Positions 37,247 to 46,283 of a DNA stretch of 64,000 nucleotides are shown piece by piece. The DNA is from Williamsia phyllosphaerae (lineage in GTDB: Bacteria; Actinomycetota; Actinomycetes; Mycobacteriales; Mycobacteriaceae). Both the position numbers and the translations under genes were made by a program. Positions within the stretch are counted from its first letter, which is position 1, and each line of letters starts with the position of its first letter. The notes under the pieces were generated by a model. The model had not been told where the DNA came from. It did no database searches and saw only the letters and a program-made list of their open reading frames with translations. The stretch covers positions 620,001 to 684,000 of the forward strand of contig NZ_BMCS01000002.1 in the NCBI RefSeq assembly GCF_014635305.1, given 5' to 3'.

Positions 37247-38313
37247 CTCAGTCACCTCCGGAGGACCCGCTTAGCCTGGGGCAGAAGCTAGTCGCCGTTC
37301 TGGAGGGTGGTCGACGCACGTCCACGTACAAGCTGGCCACGATACTTGCGCTGCTCGATCTGGCTGTGGAGTCAGTTCCTGAACACCCAGATGATGCGGT
37401 CGACATCGATCTCGATGCGCTCAGCGAGCGGGTCCTTGCGATGTACTGGCGCCAGATTCGACCCATCGAGGGCGTACAGATCAGGCAATCGTCAGACGGC
37501 CGAAGCGCGATCCTCGCCATCGTCGAAACGCTGCGTACTTCCACCGGGATTCGCGAACGTGTCGGATCGCCCGCGGGTGCCGAAGCGGCGGACCCGAATG
37601 GGTATCGGGAGGCTGTCGAGGCCATCAAAGTCACCCTCGTCCGCTACCCGCTTCAACTTCTGCAGCGGGTGAACAACGCTGAGTACGAGTGCTTCCTCTA
37701 TAACGACTCCTGGATGAACACCACCTCGTTGAGAATCATCGAGAATGATCACGGCAACGCTATTCGGCTCCTCCCCGGGGTAGCCAATGCGCTCGCCCGC
37801 CTTGCGCCGCTTCTCAGGCCCGCGTTCCAGCTGGCGTGGATCACCGACGTCCGCAGGATGAACGCGTGGCTGCAGGAAGATGGTCCCGACCTCGCGGCGC
37901 ACCTCTTCGGCAGCGACCGCATATCGCTGACTCGCGTTCGTGACGTCCTTCGAGAAGGGTTTGGCTCGCGATGCTTCTACTGCGACAGAACAATTTCTGA
38001 CGTTCCGCAGGTTGATCACGTGCTGCCTTGGTCGCGGGTCCCCATCGACGGTCTCGCGAACTTGGTTCTCGCCTGCCGACGCTGCAACGGAGACAAGTCC
38101 GACCTGCTCCCGATTCCGGACCACCACCACCGGGCCATGGCGCGCGGACAGGCAACGCTCGACGAACTTGCGTCTTCGATCAACTGGCCCAGCCAATATC
38201 GACGCGCTGAATCCGCCGCGCGTGGCATCTACGCGACCACGCCGGCCGGAACGCCAATGTGGTGCGCCGCGAAAAACGTTCGTCTCAGCTCACGCGCTGA
38301 CTTCGCTTGGTGA
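37243..38313 (+). CDS. HNH endonuclease
   Basis: 356 residues. The N-terminal ~230 residues are helical with no recognised fold (SLGQKLVAVLEGGRRTSTYKL, ALSERVLAMYWRQIRP). The C-terminal HNH domain is complete: RCFYCD (C244, C247), VDHVLPWSR (D258, H259), LANLVLAC (N273) and RRCNGDKSD (C278, C281), so metal-dependent nicking or cutting is expected. GTG 37243 overlaps the stop of the helical partner. The long N-terminal part, more than 200 residues, is unusual for a homing HNH and suits a nuclease held inactive by a partner domain. Confidence 0.85.
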   Translation: MTQSPPEDPLSLGQKLVAVLEGGRRTSTYKLATILALLDLAVESVPEHPDDAVDIDLDALSERVLAMYWRQIRPIEGVQIRQSSDGRSAILAIVETLRTSTGIRERVGSPAGAEAADPNGYREAVEAIKVTLVRYPLQLLQRVNNAEYECFLYNDSWMNTTSLRIIENDHGNAIRLLPGVANALARLAPLLRPAFQLAWITDVRRMNAWLQEDGPDLAAHLFGSDRISLTRVRDVLREGFGSRCFYCDRTISDVPQVDHVLPWSRVPIDGLANLVLACRRCNGDKSDLLPIPDHHHRAMARGQATLDELASSINWPSQYRRAESAARGIYATTPAGTPMWCAAKNVRLSSRADFAW

Positions 38314-38398
38314 ATACCAATCGTCCGGGCATCCACCAGTACAGCAGCCACGCAGCTCTACACCGATGTCGGTTTTTCGTCTTGGCTCAGAGTTCACT

Positions 38399-38809
38399 TT
38401 AAGGCCTGCCCGGAAACATACGGCTATTCTGCGCTTCCGCCAACTCGTGCAATGCCAGTCGAGTCTCATCCCAGAATTCGGTTGAAAAACAGCGTTCGAT
38501 CTCGTCTAGATGGTTTTCGACAAATCGGGCGTACTCGGCGTCAAGCAAGCTGCTATCTCTGCGCGTGTCATCTATGAGTAGCTCGTAGACGAGATGCACA
38601 CCAAACCAATTGGAATCATCGTCAGAGACCACAGGCTGAAAATCCAGAAACATCTCACCTTTGTCACGTGTCAGCGATATCCGGAGGTCGCCCGAGACCA
38701 AGTAGAGGGCAGCACTACCCAACCCGCCGAACGAGCGTTGGATCGCATACCGGCCGTCAACCCATAGAAAACCCATATGTAGCACTAAAAACTTCAAAAT
38801 TTCGTTCAC
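38399..38809 (-). CDS. putative immunity protein for the RHS toxin
   Basis: 136 acidic residues from GTG 38809 (MNEILKFLVLHMGFLWVDGRYA). It starts one base after the toxin stop, with AGGAGG inside the toxin's last codons, so the two are translated together. Its base composition is lower in G+C than the toxin body and matches the toxin tip, as expected for a swapped toxin-immunity module. No family was recognised. Position and size make it the immunity protein; neutralisation of the 126-residue tip is inferred. Confidence 0.7.
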   Translation of the reverse strand: MNEILKFLVLHMGFLWVDGRYAIQRSFGGLGSAALYLVSGDLRISLTRDKGEMFLDFQPVVSDDDSNWFGVHLVYELLIDDTRRDSSLLDAEYARFVENHLDEIERCFSTEFWDETRLALHELAEAQNSRMFPGRP

Positions 38810-38810
38810 G

Positions 38811-41800
38811 CTAGCCTCCTGGGGGGTGCATAAGGAACCTGTCGGCCCAGGTGTAACCGTGGTCAAGCAGATAGTCTATCTCCCGCCTCAGGTAGGAGGT
38901 AGGAGGAATCGTCACACCGTCTTTCGGAGCTATGATCATCCGATCACCCGCGGCGATTCTATTATCCAGAAAGTGCTCGTTCAGCAACCAGGGATCGATA
39001 CCGTCAGCGATTATCTTGTCCCACATATCTCCGACGCTGAAGTAGCTTGCGTCGTGCTCAATCGCGACCTTGATGTACTTGGGGAAACCGCCTAGCACGG
39101 TTGTACCGTTATTGGTTATGTGTTGCTCGGCAAGCTTTTTGAGGTCGTCGGGGAGTGGGTCCGGGGCGGCGCCATCGCAGTCCACAGGAATCAGCCCCAA
39201 TGGATCACACGCGGTGGCTGGGTTTGTTGGGTATGCGTAGGGGTTGGGCGCCGGCGCCAAGCCGAGAGGATCTGGGGTGAGGTACCGCCCGGTGCCGGGG
39301 CTGTAGTACCGCATCAGGTTGTAGAACAGGCCCGACTCTTCATCCGCGTACTGACCCGGAAAGCGCAACGGCGTCGACTCGCCGGTCCAGGCGGACTGTC
39401 CCCACAACGTATTCGTGGCGCGACCAGCGAAGGCACCCGTATCGGGATCGAGCAAACCGACCGGCATGCCGATCTGGTCGGACACGATTGCGTAGAACCG
39501 CTGATCCACGTCGCTTTGCGACATCGTCGACGTGGATACGTCGGTTTCGAGGCCCGCCATGTCCAGCAGACCACCCGACGACGGTGCAGGCCGCGCCTGT
39601 CGCGAGACGGTCAGCTGTGCGAGTGGCGTCAGCCCACCCGGCGCGTAGACCCACGCCAGGCCGTCACCCGTAGCCTCGTCGACCTGCTCGACGAGCTGCG
39701 TCCCCGACCACGCGAAGGACGTTCGCGACCCGTCGTCGGCGACCTTGGCGACGCGCCGACCCATCGGGTCGTACTCGTACCCCCAGCGCCGACCACTCGG
39801 GTCGACCACCTCACGCAACCGGTCCCAGGCATCCCAGCGGTAGCGCCACACATCGGGCTTGCGGCTCAGCCTGCGCCGCACCACCTGGACCACACGCCCG
39901 GCACCGTCGTACCCGTACGACGACCGCCCGTCGTCCATCAACCGGCCGTCGCGGTACTCCCACCCGGCCCTCTCTCCCCCGTCGTCCGCTCCCCCGGCGA
40001 CGATGTTGCTGCCGGCGTCGTAGGCGAACGACTCCACCAACGCACCCGCGGCATCGGTCACCGACCGGACGCGGCCCATCGGGTCCAGGTCGAAGCGCGC
40101 ATCGCGAGCGACTGCCTTGCCGGCGGGACCCTCACCCGTCACCGACAGCAACGCACCATCAGCCCGGTAGGCGAAACCGCTCGACGCCGCAAGACGTTCC
40201 GGCTCCGGATCGCTGAGTCCGAAGTTGATACGACCGGGATCGGTCAATCCGGCCACCACCGACCGGCGCGTCAGCCGCCCCGCAGCATCCCACTGCGAAT
40301 CGATCGCCGACGTGCCGAACGCCCGCCTGGTCTCCCGCCCGACGGCATCCGTCGCGAGGTCAATGATCCGGTCGCCGACAGCCATCCCGGCGAGCACGCC
40401 TCGCGCGTCGTAGCCGTATCCCGCCGCGGTACCGGCCGGCGTGATCCGCTCGGTCAGGTCACCGCCGGCACTCCACCGCGACAGAACCGCGGCCGCATTC
40501 CACGACTCCGACACCGTGCGGCCCACCGCGTCGTACCCGAGGGCGAGTTGTCCAAAGGCATTGCTCGCCGACACCATTCGTCCCGCGGCGTCGTACCCAT
40601 ACTCGACCACCTCGTCGCCAGAGCGTTCCGAGATCAGCCTGCCCACCGCATCGTAGGAATAGTCGATGCGCTCCCCCGCGCCGTTCGTCTTCGACGCGAG
40701 GCGCCCGGCGTCGTCGTAGGTGAACGTCGTTTCCGCACCCGCGAAGTCGACCTCACGCGCCACCCGTCCGTCGGCGAAATACTCGTAGCTCCAGCGCCGA
40801 CCGAGCGGGTTGACGACACCGATCAGACGCCGCGCGCGGTCGTACTCGAACGTCGTGCGTGACCCGTCGTTGTCGATGCGGGCGACGGGCAGGTCGTAGA
40901 ACCCGTACTCCCACGACGTGACAGCGCCGACAGCATCGGTATGCGACAGCCGGTTTCCCTCGCCGTCGTAGGTCCACGTCTGCGTGCCACCGTCCGGGGC
41001 GACCTCCGCGAGTACCCGACCCCCGAGGTCGTAGCGTCGCTGCGTCACTGCACCGTCGGCGGCGACAAGCCGCACCGGTCGCCCGAAGTCGTCGTAGTCG
41101 ACGCTGGTCGTGTTGCCCTGGGGGTCAATGACACTGGTGGGCAACCCGGCCGCGTCGGCGGCGAACACCGTTCGACGACCGTCGGCGTCAGTGGACTCGC
41201 TTGGCACGCCGGAGTCGGAGTATCCAACGGTCCGGACCGCGCCGGCCGCGTCGGTCACCGACACCGGGTTGAGGTCGTCGTCGTATCCGATGGTCTGAAC
41301 CGTGCCGTCCGCGGCGACTACCCGCGACGGCCGACCGGGCGCCGCGTATCCGATGGTCGTCGAGGCTCCGGTCGGGTCTGCGATCCGGACGAGATCGCCC
41401 TCGTCGTTGTAGTCGTAGGTGGTGACCGCCCCGGCGGGATCGGTGGAGCTGATCGGGTTGCGCCGCACGTCCCAGCGCGTGAAGGTGGTGCGGCCCATCG
41501 GATCGGCCACGCGCTGCGGCCGTCCGTCGACGTCCATCCCGTAGAACGTGGTGGCTCCGACCGCGTCGGTGTACGCGGTGACACTGCCGGTGCCGTCGCC
41601 CAGCTCGCGGTAGTCGAACCGACCGGCCCACACTCCGTCGACGCCGGACTGGTACACGATCCGTCCCTGGTCGTCGTAGACGTTCTCGTAGGTCTGCCCG
41701 ATCGAGTCGCTCCACGACACCATCCGGTGATCGTCGTCGTACGCGAACCGGGTCGTGGCGCCCTCGGCATCGGTGACGGCAACGAGATCGCCCTCGTCGT

Positions 41801-44800
41801 AACCGAATTCGCGAAGCGTCGTCGAGGTGACACCCGCATCGGACATGCTGATCGCTCGATACCGGATGACGCGTCCGCCAGTGGAGTCGATCGCGAGCCG
41901 GTATCCGCCGGAGTGTTCGACCGACACCGGCACACCCATCGCGCTGTAGCCGATGATGATGCGGTTGCGATGACGGTCGGTGATCGCGGACAGCGAAAAT
42001 GCCTGCGCAGCAGTGTCGGCACCACCGAGCTGCGGCTTGGGGTCGAACCACAGCGAGCGATCGCCGGTGCGGTCGGTGAGGAGGTAACCGCCCCGAGGGG
42101 TGCGGCGCAGACGCCACAACCGGCCGACGACGGGGTGAACCTCGCCGTCGCCGTCGACGGGTGGGAAGCGCAGCACAACACCGTCGGGGTCGATGGTGGT
42201 GACACCGTCGTCGTCGGCGACGACCCGCGCGTCCAGGGTGCTCGACCAGCTCGGACCGAACCAGTGGCCACTGCGGTACCCGGAGCGGTGGCACCGGACC
42301 ATCGTCAGCGGGAGGACGCCGGGTAGCGCGACATCGGTTGCCGGCAGGAAATATTCACCGGTCGCGACATCGACCGGCTCACCGGTGGACGTACAGTCCT
42401 TCGGCTCGGTCGCCGCGTCTGACAGATCACCATCGGGCTTCGAAGTGTTGACGTAGTGATCGTCGTGCGGGTCGGTTTGACCATCCGGCGAATCCGTCGC
42501 CTCGGATTTCCCGCCGCCGACCTCGCGGGCGGGCGCAGGTTCAGCGGGTCGACCCCCTGCCGGCGTCACTGTCTCGCCCGGGCGGGTGGCCACCGCGGCC
42601 GCCGCACCCGGATCTTCTGGCTTGTTGTGTGCCGTGTGCGACGGCCCGCGAGGGTCAGCCACCGTCGATGGTTTGACCGGCTGCGCAGGCGCATCGGCGC
42701 CCGGACCATGCCGCGGGGGCAGACCGGGGTCGCGCGGCACCGACGGCGGATCAGCTCGACCGCCCAGGACATCTGGCTTCGGTTGTACGGGATCCACCCG
42801 GCCCTGGGGCTCCACACGGTTGGACGGTTCGACGCGCTGCGGTGTCGCGTCATGGGTGGGCCGCACGTCGTGCGCCGGGGACGGCGCATGCGACACGGGG
42901 GCAGGCGGATCCACCGACGCCGATCGGGTGGGTGCCGGTGACGGCGGTGTTCGATCGGTTGCCTCACCACCGCTGTGCTGCGGCGACGATCCGGGATCGC
43001 GCGACGGGACATCGTCGGCGTGCGACGGAACCGTATCGGGTTCCTTGGTCGGGAGCTCATCGTGCAGGCGCGGCGGCGGGTCGGCGTTCGGAGCGGTCGG
43101 CTCCTCAACCTTCGACACCGGCGCGACGTCGTGGTCCCGCGGCGTCACGGACGGCTCGTCGGCTTTCGGTGGGGCGACATCGTGGTCTTGCGGCGTCGGG
43201 GACGGCTCATCGGCCTTGGGCGGAAGATCGTTGTGGATCGGTTCGGGATCTTTGGCCGTCGGCGCATCAGAGCCGTCGGGACGGTTGACCAGGTTGGGGT
43301 CATCCGGCCCAGGCTTGTCCGGGGCGACGGGATCGGCGGGCTTGTCTGCCGGGCCGGTGTCGGCGGTCGGGCGGTCCGCTGCGGGCGAGTCAGCTCCGTC
43401 GTGAGGGGCGGACGAACCGTCGGCGGGCTGATCGTGGGGCGCCGAAGTGTCGCCACCGGGGCGCTCCGGTGTCGGTGCAACGGCGTCGCTGTCAGGGTCC
43501 TTCGCGGCCGGGGCTGCCGAATCGCGTTCGGCTGCAACCGGCCCCTCGTTGCGTCCCGCATCTGCGCCGCGACTCTCTCCGGCGCCGGCGGACTCGGACG
43601 CGCGAGGCGCCTCGGAGGGGTGCGATATCGGCGGCCGAGCACTCGATGCCGCATCGCGCGCACCGGCACCGACATCCCGCGACACCGACTCCAACCCGCG
43701 CGCGCCACTCGTGGCCACGGTGCGTGACGCGGTGGCGGCCTCGCGGGTCGCCGCGCTCGCCGCCGTCGCCGCCTCGCGTGCTCCGGTGGCACCGGCCCGG
43801 GTCGCACTCGACAGCGCTCCGGCCCCCTTAGGACCGGGCGCGGCGAGCGACATGATGTTCGCGGTCAGCGAGCCCGCAGCCTGAGCCGGGTCCTTGTCCC
43901 ACCCGTTGCCGAGAAACGCCTTGCCGAACTCCTCCGGATGGGCGGCCATCGACGTCAGGCCTGCACCGAGAGCCGTTGCGTTGCGCGCGTACTCGGCCGG
44001 GTGGGCCATGTTGTACGGATCCGACGGGTTGACGGTGCGGACCATCTTGACGGTGTCGGTGACCACGCTCGCCGCACCGACCGCGAAGTGGTCTTTCATG
44101 ATGTTGAACGTCGTCGACGCATCGTCGAGGGTGTCGGCCAATCGTGATGCGGCACCGGCCAATTCCGGCGCCTTGTCAGCTGCGCCCTTGAGTGCGCCGG
44201 CAGCGCTGTCGGCGGCGGAGTTGCGGTGCTCGCGCGCCGAGCGCAGCACCCGGTTGGCCTCGTCCTTGAGCGCCGGGCCGGGGTCGGGGCCGAACGTCGG
44301 CATCGACGGCTTCACGTCGGTGGCGCCGCTGTTGTAGCTGTTGGCGGCGGAGTTGTAGGCATCGGTGCGCCGGTTCTTGTCGTCGGCCCACGCATCGTGT
44401 TGGCGCTTGGCCTCTTTCCAGAGTCGCACCGCTTCGGCAGCCTGCGTCTGCGACCACGTCACCGCGTCGGCGAGACCGTTCAGCGCGGTGCCGGCGGCCT
44501 CACAGGCGTCGGCGGCGGTGAACCACTTGGGGAACTCGGCGGCCGTCTTCGCGTCGTACCCCTCGGACGCCTCACCGCCCCAGTCCCCGACCGAGATGCC
44601 CCGCAGCCCTTGCCCGCCGGTGTCCAACGACCCCGACATCGTCGACAACTTCCCGGCGCGGTCGTGCATCGCCCCGGGATCGCCGTGGACCAGTTCCTTG
44701 GGATCCTCGGTCTCGTCGAGCGACTTCTCGTCCGGGGTGGCGCCGAGCTGATCGGCGAGAGTGTCGCCGAAGTCCTCGACCGCATCGGCCGCACCGTCGA

Positions 44801-44924
44801 GTCCGACGGCGCGCATCCCGTCGGCGAGGACGTCGGTGCCGGCGTCGACGACGTTGCCAACAGCCTTCTCACCCGCATCGAGAGCGTTCTCACCGAACGA
44901 GACGACATCGTCGAGAAAGCCCAC
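38811..44924 (-). CDS. RHS/YD-repeat polymorphic toxin with type VII secretion N-terminus
   Basis: 2,037 residues. Residues 1-240 are a helical secretion domain (GMRAVGLDGAADAVEDFGDT, VGDWGGEASEGYDAKTAAEF) of the putative T7SS-secreted toxin type. About 240-400 are further helices; about 400-850 is a Pro/Asp/Ala-rich low-complexity linker. From ~860 (GEPVDVATGEYFLPATDVALPG) a DUF6531 domain begins, followed by ~25 YD repeats forming the RHS shell. The shell ends with FPGQYADEESGLFYNLMRYY and a DPLGL cleavage-type motif. The last ~126 residues are the variable toxin tip (VLGGFPKYIKVAIEHDASYF, LLNEHFLDNRIAAGDRMII). The tip's activity is not recognised. It is downstream of small ESX-type accessory genes and upstream of its immunity gene. 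Confidence 0.93.
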   Translation of the reverse strand: MGFLDDVVSFGENALDAGEKAVGNVVDAGTDVLADGMRAVGLDGAADAVEDFGDTLADQLGATPDEKSLDETEDPKELVHGDPGAMHDRAGKLSTMSGSLDTGGQGLRGISVGDWGGEASEGYDAKTAAEFPKWFTAADACEAAGTALNGLADAVTWSQTQAAEAVRLWKEAKRQHDAWADDKNRRTDAYNSAANSYNSGATDVKPSMPTFGPDPGPALKDEANRVLRSAREHRNSAADSAAGALKGAADKAPELAGAASRLADTLDDASTTFNIMKDHFAVGAASVVTDTVKMVRTVNPSDPYNMAHPAEYARNATALGAGLTSMAAHPEEFGKAFLGNGWDKDPAQAAGSLTANIMSLAAPGPKGAGALSSATRAGATGAREAATAASAATREAATASRTVATSGARGLESVSRDVGAGARDAASSARPPISHPSEAPRASESAGAGESRGADAGRNEGPVAAERDSAAPAAKDPDSDAVAPTPERPGGDTSAPHDQPADGSSAPHDGADSPAADRPTADTGPADKPADPVAPDKPGPDDPNLVNRPDGSDAPTAKDPEPIHNDLPPKADEPSPTPQDHDVAPPKADEPSVTPRDHDVAPVSKVEEPTAPNADPPPRLHDELPTKEPDTVPSHADDVPSRDPGSSPQHSGGEATDRTPPSPAPTRSASVDPPAPVSHAPSPAHDVRPTHDATPQRVEPSNRVEPQGRVDPVQPKPDVLGGRADPPSVPRDPGLPPRHGPGADAPAQPVKPSTVADPRGPSHTAHNKPEDPGAAAAVATRPGETVTPAGGRPAEPAPAREVGGGKSEATDSPDGQTDPHDDHYVNTSKPDGDLSDAATEPKDCTSTGEPVDVATGEYFLPATDVALPGVLPLTMVRCHRSGYRSGHWFGPSWSSTLDARVVADDDGVTTIDPDGVVLRFPPVDGDGEVHPVVGRLWRLRRTPRGGYLLTDRTGDRSLWFDPKPQLGGADTAAQAFSLSAITDRHRNRIIIGYSAMGVPVSVEHSGGYRLAIDSTGGRVIRYRAISMSDAGVTSTTLREFGYDEGDLVAVTDAEGATTRFAYDDDHRMVSWSDSIGQTYENVYDDQGRIVYQSGVDGVWAGRFDYRELGDGTGSVTAYTDAVGATTFYGMDVDGRPQRVADPMGRTTFTRWDVRRNPISSTDPAGAVTTYDYNDEGDLVRIADPTGASTTIGYAAPGRPSRVVAADGTVQTIGYDDDLNPVSVTDAAGAVRTVGYSDSGVPSESTDADGRRTVFAADAAGLPTSVIDPQGNTTSVDYDDFGRPVRLVAADGAVTQRRYDLGGRVLAEVAPDGGTQTWTYDGEGNRLSHTDAVGAVTSWEYGFYDLPVARIDNDGSRTTFEYDRARRLIGVVNPLGRRWSYEYFADGRVAREVDFAGAETTFTYDDAGRLASKTNGAGERIDYSYDAVGRLISERSGDEVVEYGYDAAGRMVSASNAFGQLALGYDAVGRTVSESWNAAAVLSRWSAGGDLTERITPAGTAAGYGYDARGVLAGMAVGDRIIDLATDAVGRETRRAFGTSAIDSQWDAAGRLTRRSVVAGLTDPGRINFGLSDPEPERLAASSGFAYRADGALLSVTGEGPAGKAVARDARFDLDPMGRVRSVTDAAGALVESFAYDAGSNIVAGGADDGGERAGWEYRDGRLMDDGRSSYGYDGAGRVVQVVRRRLSRKPDVWRYRWDAWDRLREVVDPSGRRWGYEYDPMGRRVAKVADDGSRTSFAWSGTQLVEQVDEATGDGLAWVYAPGGLTPLAQLTVSRQARPAPSSGGLLDMAGLETDVSTSTMSQSDVDQRFYAIVSDQIGMPVGLLDPDTGAFAGRATNTLWGQSAWTGESTPLRFPGQYADEESGLFYNLMRYYSPGTGRYLTPDPLGLAPAPNPYAYPTNPATACDPLGLIPVDCDGAAPDPLPDDLKKLAEQHITNNGTTVLGGFPKYIKVAIEHDASYFSVGDMWDKIIADGIDPWLLNEHFLDNRIAAGDRMIIAPKDGVTIPPTSYLRREIDYLLDHGYTWADRFLMHPPGG

Positions 44925-44933
44925 CGGCGCGGC

Positions 44934-45470
44934 CTAGCGTCCGGGGATCGGGCCGGCGCCGCTCGCCACGCCGCCGAGGTTGCTCGCGGCCTGCGGCAGA
45001 TCGTTCTTCATCGAGTCGAGATTGGTGTTGATGTCCTCGCGGACCGCGTCGAACGACTCCTCTGACAGGTCCGGGTTGGCGAGGCGGTCCCTGTTGTAGT
45101 CGACAAGGTCGCCGGCCGACATGTCGTCGGTGCCGCGGGTGATGATGTTGCCGTCGGCGTCTTTGACGCTTTCCTTCTGGAGGCTGGGGTCGCCGACGAG
45201 GTCGTTGCCGAAGTCCTTCAACGCGTTGGCGGTGTACTGCTCCTGCTTCTCGTACATGCCGGCGCCGAGGTGGAGTTTGTGGGCGATGTCGTTGGCGGTC
45301 TGCACCAGGGCGCGCATGCCCCATTCCCAGCGTTCGCAGAAGGTGTCCATAGCCGACTTCGCCGACTCGCGGCTCATCTGACGTCCGGACAGCTCGAGGT
45401 CGTTGAACCCGCGACCGGTCTGCCCGGCGTACGAACCGATCACCGGGGCGCCCGACAACCCGTCGATCAC
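44934..45470 (-). CDS. WXG100-like accessory protein of the toxin locus
   Basis: 178 residues from GTG 45470; helical, with CERWEWGMRALVQTANDIAHKL (a W-E-W-G turn like WXG) and a C-terminal GAGPIPGR. Coding potential clearly continues 57 bases further upstream (IDVRADPKALQQAATGING) to an ATA codon that overlaps the preceding TAG (ATAG), so the true start may be a non-standard ATA at 45527. It lies 9 bases before the RHS toxin gene and is the likely secretion partner or chaperone of the toxin. Confidence 0.7.
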   Translation of the reverse strand: MIDGLSGAPVIGSYAGQTGRGFNDLELSGRQMSRESAKSAMDTFCERWEWGMRALVQTANDIAHKLHLGAGMYEKQEQYTANALKDFGNDLVGDPSLQKESVKDADGNIITRGTDDMSAGDLVDYNRDRLANPDLSEESFDAVREDINTNLDSMKNDLPQAASNLGGVASGAGPIPGR

Positions 45471-45523
45471 CCCGTTGATGCCGGTTGCGGCCTGCTGCAG
45501 CGCCTTCGGATCTGCGCGAACGT

Positions 45524-45886
45524 CTATGACGACCCCCGAGAGTCGAGTGCTTCCGGCGGAAACACCATCACGTCGGCCTGGTGCGCATCGATGACGAGCC
45601 CCGTCGGCACCGGCCCTTGCGTGACGACCTTATCGATCAATGCCGCGCCGGTCACCTCGGACGCCTGAACGGATGCGAGGTCACGCTCGGCCGCGACCGC
45701 GAATTCCTGCGCTCGCGCCCAGGTGGTGAAGGCGAGCAACCAGGGCACTTCCCCATACATCAGGGTGAAGTACCGCTCATTGTGGTCGAGCGGCACGTAG
45801 AGCACCTGGTCACGCAGGGCCTCGAGCAATGCGGGCGGTTGACCGTATCCACCGAAGAACGCGGCACGTTCCTGCTCGAAGTCCAT
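45524..45886 (-). CDS. SseB-like small protein of the toxin locus
   Basis: 120 residues with the pattern LLEALRDQVLYVPLDHNERYFTLMYGEVPWLLAFTTWARAQEFA, then the C-terminal VIDAHQADVMVFPPEA. This is the SseB N-terminal-like fold common near type VII secretion cargo in actinobacteria, possibly a secretion adaptor or chaperone. GGGGGAGG precedes ATG 45886 at good spacing. Its stop overlaps the apparent ATA start of the next gene, suggesting tight coupling with the WXG-like protein. Confidence 0.75.
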   Translation of the reverse strand: MDFEQERAAFFGGYGQPPALLEALRDQVLYVPLDHNERYFTLMYGEVPWLLAFTTWARAQEFAVAAERDLASVQASEVTGAALIDKVVTQGPVPTGLVIDAHQADVMVFPPEALDSRGSS

Positions 45887-45965
45887 GCCTCCCCCGTCGT
45901 CATCTAAGCCACTACCTTCGACGTGTCGTAGCGCTAGATGATACGGACCACGAACTCAGTCCAGA

Positions 45966-46283
45966 TCAGCGCTGTTCGCGATCGAGTTCCGAACGGATCG
46001 AGGCAATCAAGTCCTGGCGGGCACGTTCTGGCATCGCGGCCGACCACCCATTGTCTTCGTGCCACAGCGTCATCTCGTGCTCCAGCCTGGACGCCAACTG
46101 CTCGTCGTAGTGAGCGGCGCTTGTGTCTGCATCGTCGACCGATGGACCCCAGGTCTCCATCTCTACATAGTGACTCTCGGCCGTCCTCTCGAGCGAGGCC
46201 TCCATATCTGAAAGACCGCTCGTCAACTTATCGAGTGCGGTCTGCACCGACGGAGATGACGAATGGCCGGGCCCGCCTACCAC
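45966..46283 (-). CDS. small helical protein of the toxin locus
   Basis: 105 residues from GTG 46283, helical and charged (TALDKLTSGLSDMEASLERTAESHYVEMETW), ending with ARQDLIASIRSELDREQR. GAGGGG lies six bases upstream, and the start overlaps the stop of the lipoprotein gene by 7 bases, so it is part of this operon. It has the length of WXG100 partners but no clear W-x-G. Function unknown. Confidence 0.6.
   Translation of the reverse strand: MVGGPGHSSSPSVQTALDKLTSGLSDMEASLERTAESHYVEMETWGPSVDDADTSAAHYDEQLASRLEHEMTLWHEDNGWSAAMPERARQDLIASIRSELDREQR

Noticed and set aside
39120..42326. Long open frames on the plus strand (39120-40862 and 40941-42326) opposite the RHS gene
   Set aside because: They are antisense to YD repeats in very G+C-rich DNA, which keeps opposite frames open. 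Their translations are Arg/Gly/Val/Asp-rich with no domain, and the minus-strand RHS protein explains the region completely.
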